Source: Sclerodactyla briareus
Taxonomy: Eukaryota > Echinodermata > Holothuroidea > Dendrochirotida > Sclerodactylidae
Assembly: GCA_026419785.1 (NCBI GenBank)
Contig: JAODTK010003732.1
Coordinates: 287,657-351,656, forward strand
Direction: 5' to 3'
Length of the DNA stretch: 64,000 nt
The notes below the pieces were generated by a model. That model saw nothing but the letters and a program-made list of their open reading frames with translations. It had not been told where the DNA came from and searched no databases. Shown in pieces: positions 44,081 through 55,410 of this stretch; within the stretch, counting starts at the first letter, position 1; each line of letters begins with the position of its first letter. The position numbers and the translations under genes were made by a program.

Positions 44081-45171
44081 AGATTGGCACTTATCAGTGA
44101 ATACAGCAGTATGTAAATTCGACTTTCTCCGCACGTTTCACGCGTGCACGCCTAGGGACGCATAGGGTAACAACAGCATATAGGGACTCCCTCCTTTTCC
44201 ACAGTAACCCCAAGCAGGATTTCGGCATATCTTCTTAGACATATAGTTGAATCACAGGTGAAGACTAGTGAGTTTTGTAAGATTCCCAAAAGCCCCATTT
44301 CGGGATCCACATGGGGGCATTCTGAGTGGAAAGGGGGGTTCTGAATGGACAGGCATCTCCGGCAGCCCTGTGTATTAGAGTGTTTAGCAAACAAAACTGG
44401 GGCCAAGTCGTTGCTATAGTTCCCACATGACCAAGTTATAGGGGCCCCTCCACTTGCCTAGTTCATAGTAAGCTCAACACATAAGTACAGGAAACATTTC
44501 TTATTCCAACCAAAAATTTATTCAGAATCGAAGCGAGACCGGAGGATTTACGGGACCAGAAGGGATGGCGAGACCGAGGACACGAGACGAGGCCAAGCAA
44601 AAACCATTCTCGAGACGGGCCGCCGGTTCGAGAACGGTCTTCCGAGCACAACGTGAACATTGTGTTGCGGGGTGGGGTGTGTGTCCGTCCGTACCGTAAA
44701 TGTCTGCTAAAGGTATTAATACTAGCTCTGTGCCCCAGAGTCACTGAAATAAACCATTTATCCGTTATCTCTGATGGTTCATAACAAGAAAGTTCGTCAC
44801 CCCCGTTGCGCTTATGCGCACCCTATGCACAACATGACTCATGACTCAGTGTCCCGTATAGAAATTACGTTATCGGCTTACACTCGTCAGCTGACTATTG
44901 TTTGGACCAAAAAAGAAAAATACAAAAATTTGGCGGGTAATAAATATCAATATAGGAGAAGATACCAAGGTCCACCGAGACTGAACATATCGTACAGCAA
45001 GCAGTGCGCCTGATGGTTTACTTTGAATGTCATATACTGCAAAGCCCATGCACGTGGCATGCATCTCGTGCGTGCCATAGGTTAAGTTTGTGTATCGTAG
45101 GCCTCTTAAAATGTAAACTTCCGGAGGACTTAATAACTGACAGTATTCTTTTATGTTCATTATATCTCTGC

Positions 45172-45345
45172 TAAAGTGTTCGGGGATAGTATGGTTTCGG
45201 GGGTGTAACCGCCGTCTCCGCCGGCAGCCGGAAACTTTTGCGTTACGGCAATAACTCTTCAACGCTTTATCCGATCGATTGAAACTGGTGGTACACAGTC
45301 CGTCCTAGTAAAACTTCGGATGAGTTCGGAAAGGGGGACATCGCT
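45172..45345 (+). repeat. Dispersed end module, copy 3 of 4
   Basis: 'GTGTTCGGGGATAGTATGGT', GGGGTGTAACCGCCGTCTCC, 'AACTCTTCAACGC' and 'TTCGGATGAGTTCGGAAAGG' as in the other copies. It belongs to the duplicated segment, so it is not an independent insertion from copy 2. Confidence 0.72.
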
Positions 45346-45794
45346 GCATGTTCTGTGCCCCTCTATACATGCAGTTTACACGAAAAATACGAGTTAGTCC
45401 TATTTACATGAACATATTTAGGGATGGCAATATAGGATTCGCAAGAGAACGTTTTCGTGTATGGGAGGGAAGAAGGGGGGGAGGAGGACTTGGCAGCCAG
45501 TCGTAGGACGGTTGTGTATAGGCTCTACGACTGTATCTTGTACTATTCTATATAATTCGAGGTTGGTATGAGACGTCGCGGATCGGGGAGAAAAAGCAGG
45601 TCCTATATCCTCATCAATATGTATCGTCTCGGCTATTTGAAACATTCGAAATGTAATAGCCATCGATCGAAAAATTCTCGTTTTTTTTTTTTTTCTCCAA
45701 TTTTTGTTTCTCCAATATGGGTCTTCTCTCAATTCTTGGTATTTATTCATCTCCTCCGTTCCACCTCATCTTGTCAATTCACAGACAAAAATAG

Positions 45795-45834
45795 ACAGAT
45801 AGATAGTTAAATAGAAAGATAGAGAAATAGATAG

Positions 45835-45885
<51 letters not shown>

Positions 45886-46008
45886 TAGATAGATAGATGA
45901 TACTATAGGATAGATAGATAGAGAGATAGATAGATAGATAGATGATAGATAGATGATAGATAGATAGATAGATAGATAGAAGGAGAATAGATAGATAGAT
46001 AGATCCTC
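45795..46008 (-). repeat. TATC-type tail of the minus-strand LINE, unit 2
   Basis: About 210 bp of (GATA)n on the plus strand with scattered variants (GAAAGATAGAG, GATGATA), at the same place as 41,596-41,728 relative to the LINE. The length difference fits slippage or recombination after duplication. Confidence 0.8.
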
Positions 46009-47700
46009 ACTGAAAGGGAATTACAAGTCTGCACGGATTAATAAGGACGAATACTAAAACACATAGAAACATTATGAGAACAGTAGCGTGAAATATCACA
46101 AATGCTGAAAAACGAAACACTTATGATACCGCGTTGAAAACATGAAACAGTTAGAAAAATGTAAAAAAGTAAGAGCTGGTGGATAGGTAGATAAAAACTA
46201 ACTGGTAACATCTGCATTGTGAGCCACTTGCGATTACCTATGAATTCGAGTGCGATATTTTTGGTCAGCGAATATCTTTCTTCACTTACGATGGATAGAC
46301 GTTCATCAAGTTTAAACTTTTTAATTTTGTTCGCACCGATACACTCTTAGAGCGAGTTAAGACATGCAGAACTCCAGAATTTATAAACATCCTTGCCTGC
46401 ACGACTGATAATGTCATCAGTTATTTATGTGGTTTGTCACAGTTACCAGCTCAACAGACAACACAGAATGTCAAGAGAGAACAGATAACCGAGTCATAAA
46501 AAATGGCAAGTATGTCTGGATTAACATTAAAAATTTCAGTTGCGTAAAGCAGATACAGACGGGGTGTTGCTGTTCAACGTAGCGACACCTGATTCTCCAT
46601 TCAGCTCATCATCAATGACCACACCTGGATATGCTTCCTGATCTATGATCATTCTGCCGTTTTAGAAACATTCAGTTGTAAATGGTTCTGATCACAATAA
46701 TCCACGAGCCTATTTAGTTGAGAAAGTACGTGGATCATCATCAATTAAAATGATGCCCAAAAATTGCAGTGTCTCTGGATATTTCACAAAGAGCAGGAGA
46801 ATGAGGAGAACGGAGGTCGACGGTTATGGTAAATAAAAAAGGGGGCCAAAACTGTTACTGGGGAGCTCCTGTACTTGATGTCACTACCCCAGACTGACCC
46901 ACACTGTCATTCGGACAAACTGGAGTACGTTTTGTGAGATAGTCAAGTATCCACCCAATCAATGATGGTGTATTACATCATCACCAATGAGTTTCTTGAC
47001 TAAAACATGGGGTTGAATTGTGTTGAAAGCGGAGAGAAGTCAAGAATATGCGGGATGACACTTGACACATTGGCGTTGGTGTTTCGATATGAGAAGTAGA
47101 CCTTGTCGAGTAAGAAAAGTATCCATCTCTGTACTTCAACCTTTTGTGTACGCAAATTGAAGAGGGTCCATCTAATTAGTGGGGAGAGATTGATGGAATT
47201 TAAAACCACGCCACCCAACTTACCATAACCCTGATGTTAATGAGAGGGCGCCACATCATCATGCAAGAGTTATGACGGACCTTTGGAACTGGGACATACA
47301 TGACTGCTTCCAATATTTGGTAACAACGGGTATGATGTGATAGGTTAAAAAATTACCAGAAAATACTAGCAAGTTTTGACTGAACAACTTTTAGAACAGC
47401 GGAGATAGCCATATAGGACCTTCAGCTTTGCATGGATTATTTCTAACAAACTGTTCGCGGACCATGTTTCCTGTTATTTGCAGACTCGGTTGAAGACCAT
47501 CTGGAAACCTGGTTCGTGACAATCTTAATTTTCATTAGAGAAATCAATGCAGTTAAAACGATTGTAACATGCATTAGCCTGTCGCATACTCAGGTGTTGT
47601 TTTAGATAATTTCAAAGTTTTAGGACTTCATATGAAACCACTTATAAGCCGATACCATGCCAAATACGTTTTCAAGACATGCTCAGTAATGCACTTTTCG
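46009..47700 (-). pseudogene. CR1/Rex1-like LINE ORF2, longer copy
   Basis: Same LINE as 41,729-42,884 but reaching further upstream. Minus-strand blocks: NMVREQFVRNNPCKAEGP (about 47,480-47,430), the pre-RT segment of this LINE group; VPVPKVRHNSCM (about 47,295-47,260), the usual 'VP.PK' entry to the RT; VVLNSINLSPLI (about 47,210); FLLDKVYFSYRNTNANV (about 47,120-47,065); then the remaining RT with stops. The motif C DD seen in the other copy is disrupted near 46,765. The 5' endonuclease domain is absent. Confidence 0.82.
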
Positions 47701-47864
47701 ATCTTATGTTGACCGCAGTTTTTTCGTCCTGATAGCCCTCTTTTCGTTCTCCCGGACTCTCTCAGGTTATCTTCGTCGCCCAACCTGGAAAGACCGCTTT
47801 TCCTGTTAATACTCTGTTGATACCCTAGTTATCCCAGCTTCGTGTTGTTAGGGAACACTCCACC
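47701..47864. other. Unassigned spacer
   Basis: About 160 bp between the LINE's upstream end and the GT-rich left module. Nothing recognised. Confidence 0.5.
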
Positions 47865-48890
47865 TTTTTATTCCTAGACGAAGTCAAAGGAATCTCTGCA
47901 GTCAGGACAGTATGTGTGTGTGTGTTATGTGGTCTGTAACGATGGCTTGTGAAACACGATGACTCGACCCCACCTGAGGATGAAAGCTCATACTTGGGAT
48001 GTGTGTTCCCCAGACCCCTATTGTTTTGAGGGTCAGGTCAAGGTCATCTGAGGCACCAGAAGTCAAAGTAGAAAACCTTGTGACACGATAAGTCCAGAAT
48101 GGGTGATCTGGATCGGGTCAAATTTGGTCTTGTGTAAGCTTTCTATGGGGAGTACAGGAACCTTAATGTCTGATATAGGGTCGGGGTGAATTTTGGTCAA
48201 AAAAATAGAAAATTTGTGGAAAAAGACATGAATTTGGCAAATTTTGGCTTGTGAAACAATAACTCGACCCCACCGGGATGGATGAAGCTCATACTTGGTA
48301 TGGTGTGCCCCATAAAATGAGTACATGAACCTTAATGTTCTATGGTATTGTCAGAGGTCTCATCTGAGCACCAGAGGTAAAAGTCTGAAAACCTTGTGAA
48401 CACGATGAATCAGAGGGTCCAGAATGGTTAGTCTGATCGGGTAAATTTGTTGAAATTTGGATGTGCAGCTTTCTATGAGGGAAGAAGTACATGAACCCTT
48501 ATTGATTTTTGTATAGGGCAGGGGTGGAATTGAAGCGAAAAAATGGAAAAATTAAAATTGTGAAGAAGAGTCAATATTGCTTGTGAAACATAATTACTCG
48601 ACCACCACCTGTGAATAGACGAACGAAAGCTCTACTTGGTTTATGGTGTTGTTCCCAATGATGAGAAAAGACCACTATTAATTTTTGAAGTCATGTCAGA
48701 GGTCATGATGAGTGTATGGTGAACCTTATGTGTGGTTGAGGTACAGAGGCCAAGTGTTGTGAAATCCTTGAAATTAGTGAGTTTGGTAGCTATCTTATAA
48801 GTATAGGAACCCTTATGGTTGGTTGGGAAAATGGTGAAAATTTGTCAGACGATATGTGTTCCCATGATGAGATTCCTCTCCCATTTGTCC
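47865..48890 (+). repeat. GT-rich left module plus three ~300-bp family units
   Basis: Left module 'CTAGACGAAGTCAAAGGAAT' with GCAGTCAGGACAGT and GTGTGTGTGTG (47,868-47,935) leads into units starting 'ACTCGACCCCACC.G.GGATG' near 47,962, 48,262 and 48,597. These carry 'AAGGTCATCTGAGGCACCAG', 'GACACGATAAGTCCAGAATG', 'GATCGGGTCAAATTT' and 'AGTACAGGAACC'. This is the same monomer family as 15.8-18.0 kb with its left end preserved. Confidence 0.78.
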
Positions 48891-48899
48891 TTGGGTCTG

Positions 48900-48968
48900 G
48901 CTCGGGTTGTCAGAAAGAGTCAAGGGAATCACTAAGCATTTGGCTTTGGTTAGAAGGGATTATCATGT
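48900..48968 (-). pseudogene. Short LINE C-terminal remnant at array end
   Basis: AGTCAAGGGAATCACTAAGC then ATTTGGCTTTGGTTAGAAG matches 18,068-18,110 (AGTCAAGGAATCGCTAAGC, ATTTCGG, T-run, AGG). On the minus strand both read KCL(A/V)IP, part of the LINE C-terminus at 18 kb. Two ~300-bp arrays therefore end at the same LINE-derived sequence. Confidence 0.5.
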
Positions 48969-49180
48969 TCTCGTAATACTCGATATAAGGCATTTTAACA
49001 CAAGTGTCTGTAGTCCATTAATGTCGAACTCCACGTCAATAAAATCAGACCATCAGTAAAGAATCGAAGCAATTCCTGTAAACAGTCCACATCCGCTCAT
49101 CTGACATGTTGATTACCTTTGCCATTAATACATGCCGGTCATGCCTTCCCCCTCATTGAACAGACTTATATGGATGACGC
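48969..49180. other. Unassigned spacer
   Basis: About 210 bp with no recognised feature. Confidence 0.5.
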
Positions 49181-50230
49181 CTATATGATGTTAGCTTTGT
49201 GTCGCTCGATAGTTACCATATAGTACGGACCTCTCCATTCATGGAACTTTGTCCTTTGTGCATATGTCATCAATCACGTTTATACACTACTTAACCCCTT
49301 CGATGTGAGTGGTGGAATTGGGGAGCATTGTGCAAAAACGTCGCACCATGCCTGAATAATACCTCTCCCGAGGGCGCCGGAAGGTCACGACGCGCGCCCC
49401 CTCCCTCAATTTCTCCCCGTTACCTCTTGAAACTTCCACCGTATTCAGGTATTCGCTGTGACGATTTTTGCTTTTGTATATCGTAATGATTACTGAATAA
49501 CGACGTGAGCTCCGTTTAACAATAAATAATCAGAAAGTGGGAACTATTATAGAACGTGAAATACAAAAACACATAGCTCAGAAACAATAGTTCATGCTTG
49601 TGTAACCATGGTGTTCATTTCTCGGCGGATAAGCACATTCCCTATTTATATTTTTTCCCTCCCCGAGCAATATATAGGCCCATTTCCACTGTTCTATGTT
49701 GGTCGGACAATGACCTTGATCGTGATCCAGCGGAATCGTCAAATAACTTCGTTTTGCAATGTGAAATTTCACTAACTGTCACTCTAATGCCTGATCATTA
49801 GGGATTGTAATATATTTCCCAGGGGCTCAACTCTATTCAACCGTTTACCTTGGTTTTTACCTTACTTAACCTCCATCAAAAGCAATGAAATCTGATTTTT
49901 AAACGGTGAACGTGATGATACTGCAACAAATGAGCATATGATTAAGGTCTGCCCCCCCCCCCCCCCACACCCCCTCATTAAACGAACACTTATATTACTC
50001 TAATCGATGGTAGGTTCGTGTCGCTCGGGGTCGACGTAGACCTCATTAGTACTTACCCTACAGCCATGAGGACTCTCATTATTCATGGAACTTCCGTCTT
50101 TGTGCATATTACACAGTCATCGTTGTACAAAGTAACAACCCTTTCGATGTCAGAGGCGGAAGGTCGCAATCGCAGAAATGTTTCACCATGCCTGCACTGT
50201 TAAACTCCCCCCCGATAGCGCCGAAAGAGG
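49181..50230 (+). repeat. ~820-bp diverged tandem duplication
   Basis: A block near 49,190-49,400 (GTGTCGCTCGATAGT, 'CATTCATGGAACTTTGTC', TTTGTGCATAT, 'CCCTTCGATGTGAGTGG', CACCATGCCTG, GAGGGCGCCGGAAGG) recurs near 50,017-50,230 (GTGTCGCTCGGGGTC, 'ATTCATGGAACTTCCGTC', TTTGTGCATAT, 'CCCTTTCGATGTCAGAGG', CACCATGCCTG, ATAGCGCCGAAAGAGG). Offset about 820 bp. A segment at 49,835-49,890 (AACCTCCATCAAAAGCAATG) is related to one in the next duplication (50,800-50,830). A C-run lies at 49,952-49,968. Confidence 0.7.
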
Positions 50231-51600
50231 GGTGAGGGGGTGAGGAAGTGAAGAATGTGCCCACATTGTATATTTTTTTTTCCTGTGCAGTTATACACTG
50301 CAAAATATGGATTTTTGCAACTATTGGTTTATCACACCACTTCAGTATTGCAGTCTTGTACATGACACAGATTTAGTAATCGTCCGAGGGAATGTGTATG
50401 GAGAGACTTCTTAATTCTTACTCTCTTTTCTCTTGCTCCCTTTCCTTCGAATTTTTTCCCACTGTTTGATGAGTGTGAGAATCCGTACGCACGTGATTAA
50501 GTGTTTGTGAATAAGTATAGCATTAGTGGACAGGCTGACTTTTCGCCATAGATGAAGTTACAATAGCAATATTTGCGATTCCCGGCAACCGAAGTTTAAA
50601 AACTGTTTTCTCCTCAATTTCCGCCTTCTATATTTCTCCGATCCCTTCTTAAATATCTGTCATCTACCTTCTCTTCAATCTTCGTCTTGCAATCTTCTCC
50701 TCCATCTTCATCCCTTTACACAGGCAGACCAGGACGCATCATCCGCACTTGATGTACGATAGTTTTCTCATTGCAGGGGATTTCGACCTGTTTACCCGTT
50801 GTTAACCTTTAACCTCTCAAAAGCAATAGAATATCGATTTTCGGTTGCGATAATGGAAAAACTCGTGTAATGGTAATCGAAACCCCGTTTTAGGATGGGG
50901 GGGGGGGGGGTGAGGGGGGAAGTGAAGAATTGTGCCCCATGTATTATTTTTTTCCTGTGCAGTTATACAAGCAAAATATGTATTTTTGCACTATGTTTAT
51001 ACCACTTCAGTATGCCAGTCTGTTTGAGATGTATTAGGAATGGTAATGCGTCCAGGATGTGTATGGACGAGAGGAGACTTCTTAATCTTACTATCTCTAT
51101 TTTCTCCTTTCCTTCCGAAATTGTTTCCCACTGTTTGATGAAGGTGGAGAATCCGTACGCACGTGGATTAGGTTATGTTTGTTGGAATAGTATAGAATAT
51201 AGTGGACAGGCGGGACTTTGACATCAGATTGAAGAGTTCATAGCAATTACATTTTCGATTCCCGGCAACCGAAGTTTAAAAACTGTTTTCTCCTCAATTT
51301 CCGCCTTCTATATTTCTCGATCCCCTTCTTAAATATCTGTCATCTACCTCTTCCTCTTCATTGCAATCTTCGTTCTTTGCAATCTTCTCCCCATTCTTCA
51401 TCTACAAGGCAGACCAGGACGCATCATCCGGCACTGATTGTAACGATAGTTTTCTCATGCAGGGGCTTCGACCTGTTTACCCGTTGTTAACCTTTAACCT
51501 CTCCAAAAGCCAAAGAATCTCGATTTACGGACGATAATGAAAAACTCGTGTACATTGGTTAATCGAACCCGTTTTTTAGGATGGGGGGGGGGCGTGTGAA
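50231..51600 (+). repeat. ~680-bp tandem duplication, two copies
   Basis: Copy 1 (about 50,215-50,910) and copy 2 (about 50,911-51,590) share, at an offset of about 683 bp: GAAGTGAAGAATTGTGCCC (50,245/50,918), TTTTTCCTGTGCAGTTATAC, 'AGAATCCGTACGCACGTG', 'GATTCCCGGCAACCGAAGTT', 'TCCTCAATTTCCGCCTTCTA', 'GGCAGACCAGGACGCATCAT', 'GACCTGTTTACCCGTTGTTA' and a terminal G-run after TTTTAGGATG (50,897/51,578). Long identical stretches mean the duplication is recent. No coding content was recognised; the 108-residue frame at 50,895-51,221 starts in the G-run. Confidence 0.85.
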
Positions 51601-54600
51601 GGTGAATATTTATACTGTTTCGATCGATTTTGTATACTATAGCCTTCTAATTGGGAATTCCTATTTCTAAAAAAACAGTCACAATTCCCTGCCGAAAAAA
51701 GTTTCTTCAGTGCTTTACTTGTCTTGTCTTGGCTTGAAATTAATATACAATATATAATGCCGTGTTAAGCAAGGGGTCTATCTGCTCGGCGTCCACTAGG
51801 ATTTCCCGAGTGCATGCTGTCTGACATGATATGACCTTAGATTGAGTTTGGCCATTTCCTTAAGATAGGGCTAGGACACTTCACGCAACACTACCATTTG
51901 TTCCTCAGATGTCATGACGTAAACGATTTTTTTTTTAGCTTCCGAAAAACCAATCTCGGCTCTGGGGTTCATTGCTAGAAAACGGGGACGCGCCACACGT
52001 ATCGTAACATTTTATCATTCCTCTACGTTCTCCGGTAAAGGAAAAGACGGTTTAGCTTCGACCCGGAATTGTGAAAAACCAGCGAGTGGTTCTTTTTGTG
52101 TGAAAAATAAGAAAATAATGAAAAACCTGGAGACATTTATCCTGGATATCGCGGGGCAGCATCTATACACGTATCCAACCACTACAATGCTCTCTACATA
52201 CACTCCGGCAAATGATAACCAACCAATCTTCTTTTCCCCGGCGATTGTCTTAAAAAAAAACATCATTCCCCCGACTGCATGTCTCCGTGTCTCGTCGGAA
52301 ATTTAGAAGGACGTTCCCTACACGAGTTGTTAAAAATAGAAATTCATTAGCGCGCCAATTTATCACTACGTATACTCATATACGGTGAAGTCAGAAAAAT
52401 AAACCTTTACTCAATGAATTTGATATTGCGCGCTAAATCTTGGGTCATATCAGGGGCACTTTGGCATCCGATTATGCAATCATCGTAAATGGCGTGCGAT
52501 GACTACTTTCCCGAAATTAGGAAAGTGTCAAAGTAATAGGCCGCTTATATATTATAATACTGGAGAGTGGGTGATCGAAATTTGTACAGGAAGTCTACCA
52601 CGTCAGTGGGTGCTGTTATACAGAAAAAGTTACCGTCGTTCATGTGAACATGCTGTGTTCACCGCGGCTTCTAAGTACAGGGATGTGAAATTCGCGTGCC
52701 AGGAGTCTAAAGAAAGGGCAATACAACCCAATTTGGTCGGATTAGCCTCATTAGTCCTAGCTATTAGCGCTGTTAGTGGACTGTCTGGGTTAGGGACAAT
52801 TGCAATTACAAATCCGACTCATCAACTAAACGACATTGTTTCCGTAACAACGCCGGTTTGTTTCAAGGTATCGAGAGGGTCTCAGTCTATACCGCTCCTG
52901 TGTGTTTACCTGCTCGTGTAATTTTAGGGATAAGAAGGTCCGAAGTACAGCTACGGACGAGTCATCTTCATTTGGCCATTAGGAAAGTCGTATTAAAAAA
53001 TCCACTCCGGAAAGAAGACGGAGCGACTCATTTATGAATTAATCTCGTCCAGTTCCCCCTCGCAGCAAGAGGAGAGCGAGAGGAAATTCGCTTTCGCGAT
53101 CGCCAAACCGACTGCAAATTATATGCGATCCGACGGGATATCACGGATTCTCGCTTGCAGCGTCCGTCGTGGTTAATTAAAACGAGCCTACATCCGTCTG
53201 TAGACGTACGTTTTGGTACATACACTGTGGCGTTCACGCAAATTTGTGTGTAGGATAGCTGTGATCTGAGTAATTACATTAGTTGATCATTCGCGTGTGG
53301 GGTAGTTTTCCGCCGACACGGTAATCAATTAGATCAGGAATAACAACTGTACTTTATTTTGTCCGATTCGGGCGAATGTAGGCTTAATTAGACTAAGTGC
53401 ACGGAGCAAGCACTTGTACTTCAAGTTCAGACACATAGAGTCAGCATTCTGCGACTTTAGCCGTCTGTCGTATGTCAAACGGCCGCCGAACTGGTCATCT
53501 GTGACATACGTGGTTTCGTTTGCCGGTAGTTCCTTCATTCATAGTCCCTTTTATTTGAGACACATAGACTCAATGCACATACGTACGTGTTCAATTGTTA
53601 CGAGGTGCATGTGTAAGCAGGGGCGTGTAAAATAGGGGGGGGGGGGGGTGGGGGGGTGTGACACCCCCCCTATGAAAATCAGACAGTCGGTATTGGGCGA
53701 CAAAAAAGTCGGTCTCCGCTCGATGTAGGTGGAAAATGATTGAAGTATAGCCATGACCTACGATATAATAAAAATTGTAGCAGTTATTCAACCTACCAGT
53801 TTTTTGAAATTAGATCTGGCGAAACACATCAGAAGATATCACAAGAGAGAGGCAGTAATGTGACAAATTCAGCCTCGAATGAGATTAAAAAGTGGAAAAA
53901 TTCGCGCTTTCGCGCGTGTATAGGGTAGATGTTGTTCGTCGCTTTCCAGCAATCACTCTATGAGAATTCTACTTTCAGTGGCCCCCTACCATTACATATC
54001 TGTGGGTGAAATACTGGGAATTATACAAACAACATATAATTGGACTTGAAAACTACAGTTCAACCTCTTTTGATTACTAAACCCTTAGCATCGGTCCGTT
54101 CCCCCCTCCCCTTGACCACGCACGATTTGGAACTGCAAAGTAGCTTAGCGACCAGCTGCTTCAAGTTTCAAAAGCATATGTTTTCTTCCAGGTAACTGCT
54201 ACTGACGTCATATCATGGTTGGGACAGTAGAGTTGAAGATAGCTGAAGGTCCAACTTTCTGGTGAGATTCTGTTTTCCCAGATGTGCTGGGAAACCCAGA
54301 AAAATTCACGCGCTTCGCGCACACTGGTGACCAGTCGTGCGAGCACAAATTATTAACATGTCTGGCCATGCTCCGATGATAGAATGTTGAAACACCAATG
54401 CCCAGCGATTTGAGCGTGGTAATGCAGCCTCAACGCTACGGGAGAGGGTAATTTACAGCCACTGAGGGGCTTTGCGCAACCAAAAATTCCTTGTACGCTC
54501 CGCGCCAACCTATGGTGGCGCGGATACGCTCAGGTAGTATTCTCGTGCCCCTCCACACAACGTTGTGCCCCCCGGTGTGCCCCCTAGTTTGAAAAAATTT

Positions 54601-54780
54601 GGTGATGCCATGGGCAGGACATTGATTTCGACTATGATGGAATGTGATGGTGCAAGTTTCAGCTCCATCGGACAAATGACAGTGTAGGCGTGTAAACGAC
54701 CACGTGTAGGCCTATATCCACGCTTCGACCAATAATTGGGAATAAGTATCTAACCCCCCATAAACACCCCCTTTTGTCAG
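51601..54780. other. Unassigned, with one 140-residue frame and a G/C foldback
   Basis: The frame at 52,499-52,921 (140 residues) ends with a hydrophobic stretch (VGLASLVLAISAVSGLSGLG) that could be a membrane segment. No family is recognised and codon context gives no support, so it may be chance. At about 53,630-53,675 GGGGGGGTGTGACACCCCCC folds on itself and looks like the end of a dispersed G/C-ended element. Other frames (53,028-53,790) are unrecognised. Confidence 0.4.
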
Positions 54781-54784
54781 AAGC

Positions 54785-55200
54785 CAAGATAAACGTCATC
54801 TACCAAGTTTGTTGCGATTCATGGAAGTTAATATGCACATGAATTTATGCAAAGGGACCCACGTTGCTTTGGAATGACTTCTACCTTTGTGGGAGATGTA
54901 GCCCCATCACCAAGTTTCGTTAAAATCTGACCAAAGTCTGGAGAAATCGGCAATAAATTCCGCAAATTGACCTCCGAGGACTTGAAATGACCTCTAAATT
55001 TTTCGGGATCAACTGAATCCCTACCCACCAGTTCGTTCAAATCTGACAAAATTTTGAAATCTCAACAAATTTGCAAATTTGACCTGCCGATGACCTTGAA
55101 ATGACCTCCACCTTTTACGGATCAACTATAGTCCCTCCACTAAGTTTCGGTAAAATCCGACTAACTTGAAATTTAGCCGTTAAATTATGCAAATAGTGGC
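54785..55200 (-). repeat. Tandem array, ~115-bp monomers, about four copies
   Basis: 'ACCAAGTTTCGTTAAAATCTGA' variants near 54,793, 54,908, 55,023 and 55,138, spacing about 115 bp, with 'GACCTTGAAATGACCTC' in each. In the minus orientation this follows the module at 55,207-55,410, the same arrangement as 25,620-26,260 on the plus strand. Confidence 0.75.
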
Positions 55201-55206
55201 CCCCAG

Positions 55207-55410
55207 CATTGCAGTGATGCCCCACTTCGAAACTCATCCGAGATTTCACTAGGGCGTACATCGGGTACCAAGTTTCAAGCAATCGATTAAAGCGTTAAAG
55301 AGTTATTGCGCTAAAGTAAAAGTTTCCGGCGACGGAGGAGCCTGGGACGGCGGAGCGGCTACACACCCCAACTCACTATATCCCCGAACACTTCAGTTGT
55401 CGCGGGGATA
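55207..55410 (-). repeat. Dispersed end module, copy 4 of 4, inverted
   Basis: Plus-strand landmarks are the reverse complements of the other copies: 'CCACTTCGAAACTCATCCGA', 'GTTAAAGAGTTATTGCGC', TTTCCGGCG.CGGAGG, 'GTAGCCGCTCCGCCGTCC' read inverted, and ending 'TATATCCCCGAACACTT'. Its orientation and the adjoining ~115-bp array define a composite of about 630 bp. Confidence 0.75.

Larger units (their letters stand above)
42887..47131. repeat. ~4.2-kb tandem duplication, unit 2
   Basis: Second copy of 38,715-42,884. It starts at TTCAAAGCTTGGGGC (about 42,887) and follows the same order: unassigned block, SINE, inverted repeat CTCGAGACGG (about 44,610-44,645), module, microsatellite, LINE. The microsatellite is longer than in unit 1 (about 210 versus 130 bp). 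At about 47,131 the LINE continues past the point where unit 1 stops. Confidence 0.88.
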
